Positions 1 through 8,133 of a DNA stretch of 33,552 nt are shown here, piece after piece. The stretch spans positions 1 to 33,552 of the forward strand of contig NZ_JAKKDU010000014.1 in the NCBI RefSeq assembly GCF_021728535.1. The letters run 5' to 3'. Under the pieces are notes generated by a model. That model saw nothing but the letters and a program-made list of their open reading frames with translations. It was not told where the DNA came from and did no database searches. The position numbers and the translations under genes were made by a program. This DNA is from Wocania arenilitoris (GTDB taxonomy: Bacteria; Bacteroidota; Bacteroidia; Flavobacteriales; Flavobacteriaceae). Position 1 is the stretch's first letter, and each line of letters starts with the position of its first letter.

Positions 1-163
1 ATATCAAGCAACGCTACAAAAATCAAAGATTTGAATCCATGGAAGATTTAAAAAAGTGGTTGCATGGAACGGTCAACAAAATGAGTGCCGAAACTATTAA
101 ATCAATTACAGCAAATCATCATAATATAGATGCCTTTATGGCGACATCATAAAGTTAAATTGG
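1..163 (+). mobile_element. 3' end of an IS630-like insertion sequence (partial)
   Basis: This is the tail of an insertion sequence that enters from outside the window. It holds the last 49 codons of a transposase and, three bases after the stop, the right-end repeat TTAAATTGG at 155-163 followed by TA. Its reverse complement, CCAATTTAA preceded by TA, occurs at 33215-33225 just ahead of a second transposase start. A short GTCG match sits at the same distance inside each end. TA target duplication is typical of the IS630/Tc1 group. Element identity and boundaries are inferred from these two partial copies. Confidence 0.72.
3..152 (+). CDS. IS630-like transposase, C-terminal fragment
   Basis: This is an open frame entering from the window edge and ending with TAA at 150-152, giving 49 residues. 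The fragment contains FESMEDLKKWL and ETIKSIT, which resemble the alpha-helical tail following the last catalytic acidic residue of IS630-type DDE transposases in Bacteroidota. No catalytic residue lies inside the window, so function rests on similarity by eye and on the terminal repeat just downstream that matches the element at the other end of the window. Whether the full copy is intact cannot be judged. Confidence 0.6.
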   Translation: MKQRYKNQRFESMEDLKKWLHGTVNKMSAETIKSITANHHNIDAFMATS

Positions 164-313
164 TATTACTCTAAAAGTTTCTCTCATAACATAAAAGAAG
201 CTATAAATTATAAGTGAAGAAGCTAAACCCAATACAATTTCTAAAACCACTCGCTCAAGAGAAATATTCTTAAACCTTACAGAAGAATCATAAAAACGTC
301 GGTTTAGTTTCAT
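155..313 (-). pseudogene. 5' fragment of a membrane-protein gene cut by the IS
   Basis: A minus-strand frame starts with ATG at 313 and reads 52 codons. The product begins MKLNRRFYDSSVRF, is basic at the N-terminus, and has one clear hydrophobic segment at about residues 22-41 (VVLEIVLGLASSLIIYSFFY) followed by a charged stretch. Its last two or three codons and its stop lie in the terminal repeat of the insertion sequence. The native reading frame therefore runs into the element and is lost. I infer a broken gene for a larger inner-membrane protein. A genuine 52-residue protein is possible. The family is not recognised. Confidence 0.5.
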
Positions 314-385
314 AAAAAAAGTATATACTAATATGCATTTGTTAGATATAAAATGTTACATTATTTTATTTCTTCAAATAATTAT

Positions 386-412
386 GAGATGTTGAAACGA
401 GTTCAGGATGAC
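386..412. repeat. 27-nt imperfect palindrome, dispersed-repeat type
   Basis: Directly after the mpl stop lies an imperfect inverted repeat whose core reads TGAAACGAGTTCA, flanked by GATG-type arms. Short intergenic palindromes with this kind of sequence (a CATCCTGAAC...GTTTCA core) are, from memory, scattered in many copies through flavobacterial genomes. Only one copy is in this window, so its repeat status is not shown here. Its position suggests it may also act as a weak transcript end for mpl. Confidence 0.45.
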
Positions 413-416
413 AAAC

Positions 417-1772
417 TTATCTAATTAATTCCTTAACCTCTCCAAAATCCAATCCACCATAGTTACCAGAGCTCATTAAAAGCAATGCTTTATTATCAAA
501 GTTTTGTGAGAATAAAAAGGCTTTAAAATCGTCTGGATTGGTATAAATAATTAAATCGTCGCGTTGGAATGCATTGGCAATTTGTTCATGAGAAATGGCA
601 TCTAGTTTTTTAATTTCAACGGCATGTGGTGAATAGAAAACCACGGCAACATCGGCAGCATTTAAAGCTCCTTTATATTCTTTTAAAAACTCAACATTTA
701 AGCTACTATAAGTGTGTAATTCTAAACAAGCAACTACGGTTCTGTTAGCATATTGCTCTTTTACGGCATTGGTAGTAGCTTTAACTTTACTTGGTGAGTG
801 TGCAAAATCTTTAAAGGCTACACTATTATTACTTTCAGCTATTTTTTCAAGTCGTTTACTGGCACCTTTAAATGTTGAAATGGCTTCGTAAAAATCGTCC
901 TCATCAATACCCATGTGTTGGCATATCCATTTAGCTCCTGCTAAATTATTAAGATTGTGTTTTCCAAAAACTTCGATGGGTAAATCGCCCTCTGAAGTTT
1001 CTAATAAAGTTTGTCCGTTTTCAACTGTATATTCTGGAGTTTTATATGGTAACTTTCTAATGGTGTTTTTCGATGCTTCAACAATACGCTTCACTTCAGT
1101 ATCTTCTTCATTGTAATTAATGCTTCCGCCACTAACTATAGAATTAACAAATATGCTGAACTGTTCTAAGTAGTTTTCATAGGTAGGAAACACATTAATA
1201 TGATCCCACGCAATACCACTTAACAAAGCAATATTGGGTTTGTATAAATGAAATTTTGGTCGTCTATCTATTGGCGAACTTAAATACTCATCGCCTTCTA
1301 AAACTATAAAATCGTTGTCTTCTGTAAGTTTTACCATGACATCGAAACCTTCTAACTGTGCACCAACCATATAATCAACATCTCTATCATGATAATGCAT
1401 TACGTGCAATATCATGGATGTTATAGTTGTTTTTCCGTGGCTTCCGCCAATTACAACACGGGTTTTATGTTTAGACTGCTCGTATAAAAACTCTGGATAG
1501 CTATATATTTTTAAACCTAATTCTTGAGCTTTTAACAACTCTGGATTATTGGCTTTGGCATGCATGCCTAAAACAATGGCATCTAAATTAGGGGTGATTT
1601 TTTCTGTAAACCAACCAAAGGTGCTGGGTAGTAATCCTTTAGTTTTTAATCTTGATTTTGAAGGCTCGAAAATAACATCATCGCTTCCTGTTACGTTATA
1701 ACCTTTATTGTGCAAAGCTATGGCTAAATTGTGCATTGCAGAACCGCCAATAGCTATAAAATGTACATTCAT
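417..1772 (-). CDS. mpl: UDP-N-acetylmuramate:L-alanyl-gamma-D-glutamyl-meso-diaminopimelate ligase
   Basis: This Mur ligase reattaches the recycled tripeptide L-Ala-gamma-D-Glu-meso-DAP to UDP-MurNAc in the cytoplasm, using ATP. The N-terminal Rossmann part starts VHFIAIGGSAMHNLA. The ATP loop GGSHGKTT is at residues 109-116, the Mg-binding acidic motif EGDEY at 159-163, WDHINVFPTY at 189-198, GKHNLNNLAGA at 270-280 and FKGASKRLE at 301-309. GGSHGKTT, WDHI and FKGASKRLE favour Mpl over MurC. The length of 451 residues is normal. It lies 33 nt after the TolC-type gene on the same strand, so it may be co-transcribed, but its role is unrelated to export. Confidence 0.93.
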   Translation of the reverse strand: MNVHFIAIGGSAMHNLAIALHNKGYNVTGSDDVIFEPSKSRLKTKGLLPSTFGWFTEKITPNLDAIVLGMHAKANNPELLKAQELGLKIYSYPEFLYEQSKHKTRVVIGGSHGKTTITSMILHVMHYHDRDVDYMVGAQLEGFDVMVKLTEDNDFIVLEGDEYLSSPIDRRPKFHLYKPNIALLSGIAWDHINVFPTYENYLEQFSIFVNSIVSGGSINYNEEDTEVKRIVEASKNTIRKLPYKTPEYTVENGQTLLETSEGDLPIEVFGKHNLNNLAGAKWICQHMGIDEDDFYEAISTFKGASKRLEKIAESNNSVAFKDFAHSPSKVKATTNAVKEQYANRTVVACLELHTYSSLNVEFLKEYKGALNAADVAVVFYSPHAVEIKKLDAISHEQIANAFQRDDLIIYTNPDDFKAFLFSQNFDNKALLLMSSGNYGGLDFGEVKELIR

Positions 1773-1805
1773 ATTATTTTTTAATAAGTATTGTAAAAAT
1801 AATAT

Positions 1806-3209
1806 TTAAAATTCAGGAATTACGGCAAGACTATTAAAAAGTTTTGCCTTTGTACTAAAGAATTTATATTGTACTTCTATAGCCTTTAATTGCCCGTCAA
1901 TTAGTTTAGACTCTCTAGAATTAACTAAAAATAATGAGCTTTCTCCAAGCGTAAATTTACGCTCTTCTGCCTCTAACATTTTAGAATAATCAGTTACCAT
2001 TTGACTTACTAACTCATTTTGTGACACATAAGAATCAAGTTCTTGCCGCAAAGCATTTATTTTGTTTTGAAGATTAACTCTAGTGGCATCAATTTCGAAC
2101 TCGGTATCTTGTGTTTTAATTTTTGCTAGTCTTAAATCGCCTCTTTCTTTTCTTAAAAAAAGAGGAAAAACAATGTTTAGACCACCTTTGTATTGTGCTG
2201 TATTAAATGATTTTGCTATATCTGGGTTTTCTGTTAAAAAGTTATATTCAACATCAACTTTAGGTAAAAGTTTATTGGTTTTTAGTCTTCTGTCTAATTC
2301 TAAACTTTGAAGTTTATAGTCTAATGAAATCATTTTTGGATGTGTAGCAACAGTCAACTCATCTTCTTCTAATTGGTTAATATTGAATGTAGCATCAATA
2401 ATTGGATTTGAATTTACATCTGGAACTACATTAGATTGTAATTCTACTGGCACATTGTTTTCTAACCATAAAAATGTAGAAAGCTCAAAGGCTGCTTTCA
2501 TGAATTTAACTTTAGATTGCTCTAAGCTTAATTTACGTTGATTAATAGCAATGCGTGCTTCTACAACATCAATTTTAGCTCTTTCGCCAACCTCGGCACC
2601 GCGTTCTATACCTCTAAACCTTAACTCTGCATTAACCAAGAAATTTTCAAATAATTTTAACTCATTGTAAGCTTGTAGCCATTTAAAATAACTCATTGAG
2701 GCGTCATAAAGGATGTTGTTTACAAAAATATCTCTATCTGCTTTTGCTTGTTCTCTAAATAATCTGGCTTGCTTTAACGAGGCCATACGGTCGTTTATTA
2801 ATAAGCCTTGGACAACAGGTACTTTTACACCTGCAGAGAATAAACCATCTTGTGGAACAAAACTTTCAGGATTTAAAAAATTGCCAGTGTTTTCTTCAAA
2901 TGAAGCTTTAAGCTCTATACCAAACCACGTTGGAATTTTAAACATGCCATTAAGCTTGTCAAAATATTCAGTCCCTTTGAATTTCTTTCGATCATAATCA
3001 ACCTCAAATTTTGGGTCAAAGGCACCACGAGATTTCATTAATTTTGCTTGACTTTCATCAATAACTAATTGCGCTTGTTTTACAATAGGATGAAATTTTT
3101 TAACATAACCTAAATACTCATCAAAGCGTAAAACATCTGATGGATTTTCAGTTTGAGAAAATGCCAATAAGCTGAAACCTATAAGTAATATGGTAAGTTT
3201 TCGTTTCAT
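1806..3209 (-). CDS. TolC-family outer-membrane efflux protein
   Basis: This 467-residue protein has a Sec signal (MKRKLTILLIGFSLLAFS, cleavage near residue 18). Two long alpha-helical halves rich in alternating polar and hydrophobic residues and coiled-coil segments (for example RIAINQRKLSLEQSKVKF) are typical of the outer-membrane efflux protein family. It would form the trimeric channel across the outer membrane for the adjacent HlyD-type adaptor and ABC exporter. Its ATG follows the adaptor stop codon with no spacer, which indicates translational coupling. The substrate cannot be told from sequence. Confidence 0.88.
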   Translation of the reverse strand: MKRKLTILLIGFSLLAFSQTENPSDVLRFDEYLGYVKKFHPIVKQAQLVIDESQAKLMKSRGAFDPKFEVDYDRKKFKGTEYFDKLNGMFKIPTWFGIELKASFEENTGNFLNPESFVPQDGLFSAGVKVPVVQGLLINDRMASLKQARLFREQAKADRDIFVNNILYDASMSYFKWLQAYNELKLFENFLVNAELRFRGIERGAEVGERAKIDVVEARIAINQRKLSLEQSKVKFMKAAFELSTFLWLENNVPVELQSNVVPDVNSNPIIDATFNINQLEEDELTVATHPKMISLDYKLQSLELDRRLKTNKLLPKVDVEYNFLTENPDIAKSFNTAQYKGGLNIVFPLFLRKERGDLRLAKIKTQDTEFEIDATRVNLQNKINALRQELDSYVSQNELVSQMVTDYSKMLEAEERKFTLGESSLFLVNSRESKLIDGQLKAIEVQYKFFSTKAKLFNSLAVIPEF

Positions 3210-4568
3210 TTAATGACCTTTTTTAGTTTTAGTTTTTTTTGTGTCTTCTGGTTGATAATAGTTTGGAGGGAAACTGTTTAGCTGTCGCCAAAGCTCGAAC
3301 CAAATAGGGACATCATCTAGTAATGCCATTGTAAATGCTCCTGAACCTGCACGAACATCTTTTGGCCAAGGATGCTCATCTTTGTCTGGAGCTAAAAGCA
3401 CTCTAAATTTTCCGTTTGGGCTTATAAAACGTTCAACAGCAACTACCTCTGCCCCATAAGTGCCGTAAGATACATTTGGCCATCCGCTAAAAACAATTGC
3501 AGGCCATCCATCAAATTGTACACGTACTTTTTCTCCTTTATGAATTAATGGTAAATCAATAGGCTCAACAAAAGTTTCTACAGCAAGATCGATTTCTGCT
3601 GGTACCAATCCAACTAACTCTTCGCCTTCTTTAAATGTTACGCCAACTCCTCCTTTTAAAGCTTTATTTATATAACCATCATAAGGTGCTGTAATAAAGA
3701 GAAGGCTATTTCTTATTTTATAATTTGAATACTGGTTCTCTAATTTTTGCACTTGGGCCTCAGAATCAAACTGACTTGATTGTGCCGAAAATTTATCACT
3801 TTCAGCTTTAGATATTTTATCAGAATATTCCGCTCTAATTCGAGACAACTCAATCTTAGCATTAATGACTTGATTTCTGCTAGCCAACAATTTTGTTTCT
3901 TGAGAAATGCGTTTAGCTTGAGTTTCTTGTAATTTTACTCTAGCATCTTCTACATTCTTTAGTGCTGCAAAGCCTTCTTTATAGAGTGTGTCGGCACGAT
4001 TATATTTAGTCTGTGCAATTTTTAAATTTGTTATTGCTGCCTCTAGGTTAATACTATCTGCTTCAACCTTAAGTTTTGACTGCAATAGTTTGTTTTGTGC
4101 TTGTTTTAATTTTAGAATGCGCTCATTTTGTAAAGCACTAATTCTAACCCCAGTTGCTTTAACTTTTTGCTTATAAGATTTAACAGAAAAGGCTTTTGCA
4201 TTCCGTTGTTGCGCAGTGCGCTCAACCAAATTAGGGTCGAAGTATTCACTTTTTACTTCAGAGATTTGCATTATAGTATCTCCTTTTCTTACTCTATCTC
4301 CTTCTTTTACAAACCACTTTTCAATACGACCAGGAATTTGTGATTGAATTGTTTGTGGTCTTTGGTCTGGTGTAAGCGTAGTTACATTACCACTACCTGT
4401 AATATTTTGTGTCCATGGTAGAAACAGAATAATAAAAACTATAACTGCAAAACCTGCTAAAAATCGGTTAAAATACTTGTAATAATTTTTGTTTAACACA
4501 TGCTTGCTAGATTTAAATTGAGTTAAATCTACAGTCTTATTTAATGGGTTTTTAGATATATTAAGCAT
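3210..4568 (-). CDS. HlyD-family periplasmic adaptor (membrane fusion protein)
   Basis: This 452-residue protein has a cytoplasmic N-terminal stretch, one transmembrane segment at about residues 37-51, a split lipoyl/biotinyl-like domain (first half about 73-102, with IPGRIEKWFVKEGDRVRKGDTI), a long coiled-coil hairpin from about 115 to 290, and a beta-barrel region after about 310. This is the layout of HlyD/AcrA adaptors, which link an inner-membrane transporter to a TolC channel. It sits 11 nt downstream of the ABC gene and abuts the TolC-type gene. The cytoplasmic leader and single TM fit type I secretion or ABC export systems better than RND adaptors, which are usually lipoproteins. Confidence 0.9.
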   Translation of the reverse strand: MLNISKNPLNKTVDLTQFKSSKHVLNKNYYKYFNRFLAGFAVIVFIILFLPWTQNITGSGNVTTLTPDQRPQTIQSQIPGRIEKWFVKEGDRVRKGDTIMQISEVKSEYFDPNLVERTAQQRNAKAFSVKSYKQKVKATGVRISALQNERILKLKQAQNKLLQSKLKVEADSINLEAAITNLKIAQTKYNRADTLYKEGFAALKNVEDARVKLQETQAKRISQETKLLASRNQVINAKIELSRIRAEYSDKISKAESDKFSAQSSQFDSEAQVQKLENQYSNYKIRNSLLFITAPYDGYINKALKGGVGVTFKEGEELVGLVPAEIDLAVETFVEPIDLPLIHKGEKVRVQFDGWPAIVFSGWPNVSYGTYGAEVVAVERFISPNGKFRVLLAPDKDEHPWPKDVRAGSGAFTMALLDDVPIWFELWRQLNSFPPNYYQPEDTKKTKTKKGH

Positions 4569-4579
4569 AACTATGTGTT

Positions 4580-6241
4580 TTAAATAATTTTACCATTACT
4601 TAGGTTTATAACATCTGTACATTCATTTGCCCAATCGTTATTAAAGCTAGCAACTATTAGTGCCCATGGGTTTTCTGGAGCAGTTAAATTTTTAATAATT
4701 CTTTTAGCTTCATCTGCCTCGAAATGCTCTAATGGCTCTTCTAGAATTAGTAATTTTGGGTTTTTAAGAATAGCTCTTGCCAAAATAATTTTCTTTGCTA
4801 CTGTAAAGGATATTTGTTTGCCTTCAGGGTAGATAATAGTTTCTAAACCTTTATCGGTCTCTTTTAAAAATGACTTTAAGCCAACCATATCTATAACATT
4901 ATTTATTTTATCATTACTTATTCCGTTGCTACTTAAAGTAAGATTTTCTCTAATGCTACCTTCAAAAGGTGATTCTTCAGCTAATGACAATCCTAAACAA
5001 GAACGATAACTATTAAGTTGTATATTCTGTAAAGAGTCATCATTAACAAATATTTTTCCCTTGGTTGGCTCTATAATACCAGATATAATTCTAAGTAAGC
5101 TAGATTTACCAGAACCACTAGGTCCTTTTACTAAAACTCTACTTTTACTATGTAATGATAAAGATATTTTGTCTAGAACTGGATCAATTCTGTTTGGCAC
5201 CTCATAACTAACTTTTTTTAATTCTATGTTGAATTCTTCTGGCGAATCAATAATAATTCCATTTTGGTTTTCTATATTTTTATCTACAACTTGTCCCATT
5301 TTTTCCAGTGAGGTGAGCACGTCATAAAAAGACTCTAAACCTAAAATTAGTTTTTCAACTGAAGCAATAACTAAAAGAATGATAATTTCTGCAGCCACGA
5401 ACTGACCAATGTTCATTTCTTGATTTAATACCAAAAGACCACCAATAATAAGTAATCCGGCTGTAACAACAACTTTAAAAGCTATCATTTGAATAAATTG
5501 TAGTATTAAAATACTAAAATGACTTTCTCTTGCTACCAAATAACCATCTACTAGTTTGTCGTTTTTTTCTAGTGCAAGCGATGTTTTGCCCGAAACCTTA
5601 AAGCTAGTTATAGCTCTGGCAACTTCTTGAATCCAGTGGGCAACCATGTATTTCTTCTTAGATTCTTTTAAACTGGTTTGCATGCCTTTTTGAATTGTAA
5701 ACTTAAATACTATGTAAATGAGTCCAATTAAAATAAAACCAAAAGCTATAAAAAAAGGATGATAAAAAGACAGTAATATTAATGCAAATATAATTTGTAA
5801 AGCTGCTGCTGGTACATCTATTAATAATTTTGCAAGACCTTTTTGAACGGTTAATACATCAAAAAAACGGTTTGCTAATTCTGGCGGGTAATAGTTACGC
5901 AATTCGTTCATTTTAATTTTAGGAAAACGATACGTAAACTCAAAAGAAGCCCGCATAAAAATACGCTGTTGCACAGTTTCTATAATACGCAACTGCATTA
6001 ACTGTAGTATGCCTACAAAAACAACGCCTAAGGTAACTAAGGTAACCAGTACAATCCAAGATGTGCTTACTTGTGCGCCTTGTATTAAATTTATAATTGC
6101 TTGTATGCCTAATGGCAGGGTTAGACTGATAAGTCCTGAAAATACTGCATAATAGATTACCTGTAACAAATCCTTTTTTTCTAATCTTAGTATGCCAACA
6201 AAACGTTGCCAAGGTGTTAGAAGTGGTTTATTTTGATTCAT
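4580..6241 (-). CDS. ABC transporter, fused permease and degenerate ATPase
   Basis: This 553-residue half-transporter has an ABC exporter membrane domain (about residues 25-310, five to six hydrophobic segments) followed by a nucleotide-binding domain. Walker A is clear (GPSGSGKSS, 373-381), as are the ENL region after the Q-loop and a Walker-B-like LLILEE (497-502). The other motifs are eroded. The signature LSGGQ is replaced around 475-484 by QISFTVAKK, the Q-loop glutamine is missing near 421, and the switch histidine is replaced in VASFN (530-534). There is no N-terminal C39 peptidase domain. It overlaps the tetR gene by 14 nt and leads into hlyD and tolC-type genes. The likely role is the inner-membrane component of a one-step exporter. 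Confidence 0.87.
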   Translation of the reverse strand: MNQNKPLLTPWQRFVGILRLEKKDLLQVIYYAVFSGLISLTLPLGIQAIINLIQGAQVSTSWIVLVTLVTLGVVFVGILQLMQLRIIETVQQRIFMRASFEFTYRFPKIKMNELRNYYPPELANRFFDVLTVQKGLAKLLIDVPAAALQIIFALILLSFYHPFFIAFGFILIGLIYIVFKFTIQKGMQTSLKESKKKYMVAHWIQEVARAITSFKVSGKTSLALEKNDKLVDGYLVARESHFSILILQFIQMIAFKVVVTAGLLIIGGLLVLNQEMNIGQFVAAEIIILLVIASVEKLILGLESFYDVLTSLEKMGQVVDKNIENQNGIIIDSPEEFNIELKKVSYEVPNRIDPVLDKISLSLHSKSRVLVKGPSGSGKSSLLRIISGIIEPTKGKIFVNDDSLQNIQLNSYRSCLGLSLAEESPFEGSIRENLTLSSNGISNDKINNVIDMVGLKSFLKETDKGLETIIYPEGKQISFTVAKKIILARAILKNPKLLILEEPLEHFEADEAKRIIKNLTAPENPWALIVASFNNDWANECTDVINLSNGKII

Positions 6242-6920
6242 CTGTTGTTGTCTTTAAAACGTTTTGGGTTAGGTTAAGAAAAAATTCTGTTGGAGAAACA
6301 TTTTCACCACAATCTGTGATAGTGCTAAAATGTTCTTTTAAAAAATGTTGATATAAAGCACCTTCAATAATTGTACTTGATAGGCTTAATGCGTAATTAT
6401 AATTAGGATTAATATTTAAAATCATATCACGCAAACGGGTTATTAATCTTTTGTAAACAATAAAATACCCTTCTTTGTTTTCTGTATCTACTTCTTTAGT
6501 TAGATAAGATTTTGAGTACTCGTTAATAATTATTCTATTTAAAACCTCCTCATTTATATGTGAAAAATTGCTATCATTTTTAATACTTCTAGTTAATATT
6601 TCAATAGCTTTTTCTAATTTTAATTTAGGCTCAGAAATGTTATGTGTATTAAATACGAGTTCATACTCAATCCAAGCCCAATACCAAGATGCTAAATACA
6701 ATAACAATTTATGTTTGCTCTCAAAATATCTATAAATAGAACTCTCGTTAGAACTTATTTTAATACCAAGTTTTTTAAATGTAAAATTGTCAAAACCAAT
6801 ATCATCTATTAATAATATGCTATACTCAATAATGCGTTTTCCCAACTCGGAGGATTCAGGGTCTTTAATAAATATTTTGTCTGGAACAGCTATTTTTAAA
6901 TTTGAAAGTAAATTTATCAT
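6228..6920 (-). CDS. TetR/AcrR-family transcriptional regulator
   Basis: The product starting at the ATG at 6920 (MINLLSNLK) has 230 residues. An earlier in-frame ATG at 6941 would place the start inside the apparent promoter, so the later one is preferred. A TetR-type helix-turn-helix lies at about residues 45-76, with the typical end SIYRYFESKHKLLLYL. The remainder is an alpha-helical ligand-binding and dimerisation region without recognisable ligand signature. Its 3' end overlaps the ABC gene by 14 nt, so it is the first gene of the export operon. A 17-nt palindrome over its -7 box suggests autorepression of the whole operon. Confidence 0.85.
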   Translation of the reverse strand: MINLLSNLKIAVPDKIFIKDPESSELGKRIIEYSILLIDDIGFDNFTFKKLGIKISSNESSIYRYFESKHKLLLYLASWYWAWIEYELVFNTHNISEPKLKLEKAIEILTRSIKNDSNFSHINEEVLNRIIINEYSKSYLTKEVDTENKEGYFIVYKRLITRLRDMILNINPNYNYALSLSSTIIEGALYQHFLKEHFSTITDCGENVSPTEFFLNLTQNVLKTTTDESK

Positions 6921-6938
6921 AGTTAAATATTTTGATTG

Positions 6939-6961
6939 CAAATATAATAGTAATACTATTA
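6939..6961 (-). promoter_or_regulatory. tetR-operon promoter -7 box and overlapping palindromic operator
   Basis: On the minus strand TATATTTG (6939-6946) matches the Bacteroidota -7 consensus TAnnTTTG and lies 18 nt upstream of the ATG at 6920. A perfect palindrome, TAATAGTA-A-TACTATTA, spans 6945-6961 and overlaps the upstream edge of this box. No -33 TTTG was found at the usual spacing. An operator here would block initiation, which fits a self-regulating TetR protein. Binding is inferred. Confidence 0.5.
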
Positions 6962-7038
6962 ATATTACGCATTTAACAAATATTTATATTATTAATAGTT
7001 TTAATATAATACATAAATAAAAGTTTATGAATTTAAAC

Positions 7039-7992
7039 TCAGAGTATAGAAATATTAACTTTTTCCTCTTGGAATACTTTAATTTTTGGTAAGTTAGTAA
7101 TGGCTTTGTCTATCCATTTTAAAGCCTCTTCTTTATTGTTTTTGTGCTTATAAATTTGGGCTAATCTATAATACGCCCAAGCCAATGGCACACCATCTTT
7201 GGCAGAATGATTTGCTATGTAGGTTTGTAAACATTGTTTGCCCTTTTCTAATTGTGTATTATATTCGGCGGCCACTTTACCTATTTGATAATGCAGGGCA
7301 TTGCGCTGGTGTATTTTTTGTGCAGCTTCTATATTTTGAATCGCTTTTTGAGGTTGTTTTTGATTTTCGTAAAGATTAGTTAGTTTATTAAAACAGTTTA
7401 AAGATCCGCCTAAATCAATAGCCATTTTATAATATTTTTCAGCTAATTCGGGTTTGTTGTCATATTCATGAATATAACCTTTAGCTAAATAACCATCAAC
7501 TTGTGAGAGTGCTTCTAACTCGTTTGCAAATTTTAAAGATGTGTTTTTGCTGCCTCCAATAATTCCTGGTAATTGCATATACAGTTCAACTAAAGCCCAT
7601 CGTGTTTCAATGTGATTTTTATCTAATTCTGCTGCTTTTAAAAAAGCTTTTTTTACATCGCCAATAATACCTAATGCTTTTAATTTATTTACAGAAAGCG
7701 CTTTCATGCCTAAAGCTCCTCCATATTTATAGTGGTAGTTTGCTTTATTTTGTTGTGCTTTTACTAATTTTTTATATTGGACTACGGCATCATCCCATTT
7801 TTTTTGATATGAAAGAGCGTCACCGAGAAACTCTAATGCTCTTAAGTTATTAGGATGATTTTTTAGAAAATCAATTACAGTTTTTTCAGCTTTTATAAAT
7901 TGCTTCTTTTTAAGAAGAGAATCAATAGTATTCAAATCAGATTGACCAAATACAAATATTGGAAAAAGTAGTAGGAGCAAAAATTTATTCAT
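7039..7992 (-). CDS. Secreted or periplasmic TPR-repeat protein
   Basis: This 317-residue protein has an N-terminal Sec signal (MNKFLLLLLFPIFVFGQ). The rest is a run of helix-turn-helix tetratricopeptide units. Examples are an early repeat with ALEFLGDALSYQKKWDDAV, a middle one with AKGYIHEYDNKPELAEKYY, and a late one with AYYRLAQIYKHKNNKEEAL. TPR arrays mediate protein-protein contacts, and no enzymatic domain is visible. It is transcribed divergently from the alpha-2-macroglobulin gene 141 nt away, so shared control is possible but not shown. The partner is unknown. Confidence 0.82.
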   Translation of the reverse strand: MNKFLLLLLFPIFVFGQSDLNTIDSLLKKKQFIKAEKTVIDFLKNHPNNLRALEFLGDALSYQKKWDDAVVQYKKLVKAQQNKANYHYKYGGALGMKALSVNKLKALGIIGDVKKAFLKAAELDKNHIETRWALVELYMQLPGIIGGSKNTSLKFANELEALSQVDGYLAKGYIHEYDNKPELAEKYYKMAIDLGGSLNCFNKLTNLYENQKQPQKAIQNIEAAQKIHQRNALHYQIGKVAAEYNTQLEKGKQCLQTYIANHSAKDGVPLAWAYYRLAQIYKHKNNKEEALKWIDKAITNLPKIKVFQEEKVNISIL

Positions 7993-8011
7993 AGCATTTA
8001 GGTCTAAAAAG

Positions 8012-8037
8012 CAAAGTTAAACTTTCCTTTTAACTTT
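8012..8037 (-). promoter_or_regulatory. TPR-gene -7 box inside a 9-bp inverted repeat
   Basis: TAACTTTG on the minus strand (8012-8019) matches TAnnTTTG and is 20 nt upstream of the TPR start. AAAGTTAAA (8013-8021) and TTTAACTTT (8029-8037) form a perfect 9-bp inverted repeat with a 7-nt spacer. The repeat could be an operator or coincidence in AT-rich DNA. No matching -33 element was found. Confidence 0.35.
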
Positions 8038-8133
8038 AAAAATGGTTAACTTCACTCAACCATCAAGAGCAATTCCTAATTTATTGTTTTTTGGAATAAC
8101 TTTTGAAAGTACATTGGAGACAAATTTAAATTT

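Noticed and set aside
5940-6212. 90-codon minus-strand frame in the ABC gene
   Set aside because: It is an alternative frame of the N-terminal membrane domain of the ABC gene, which is clearly coding.
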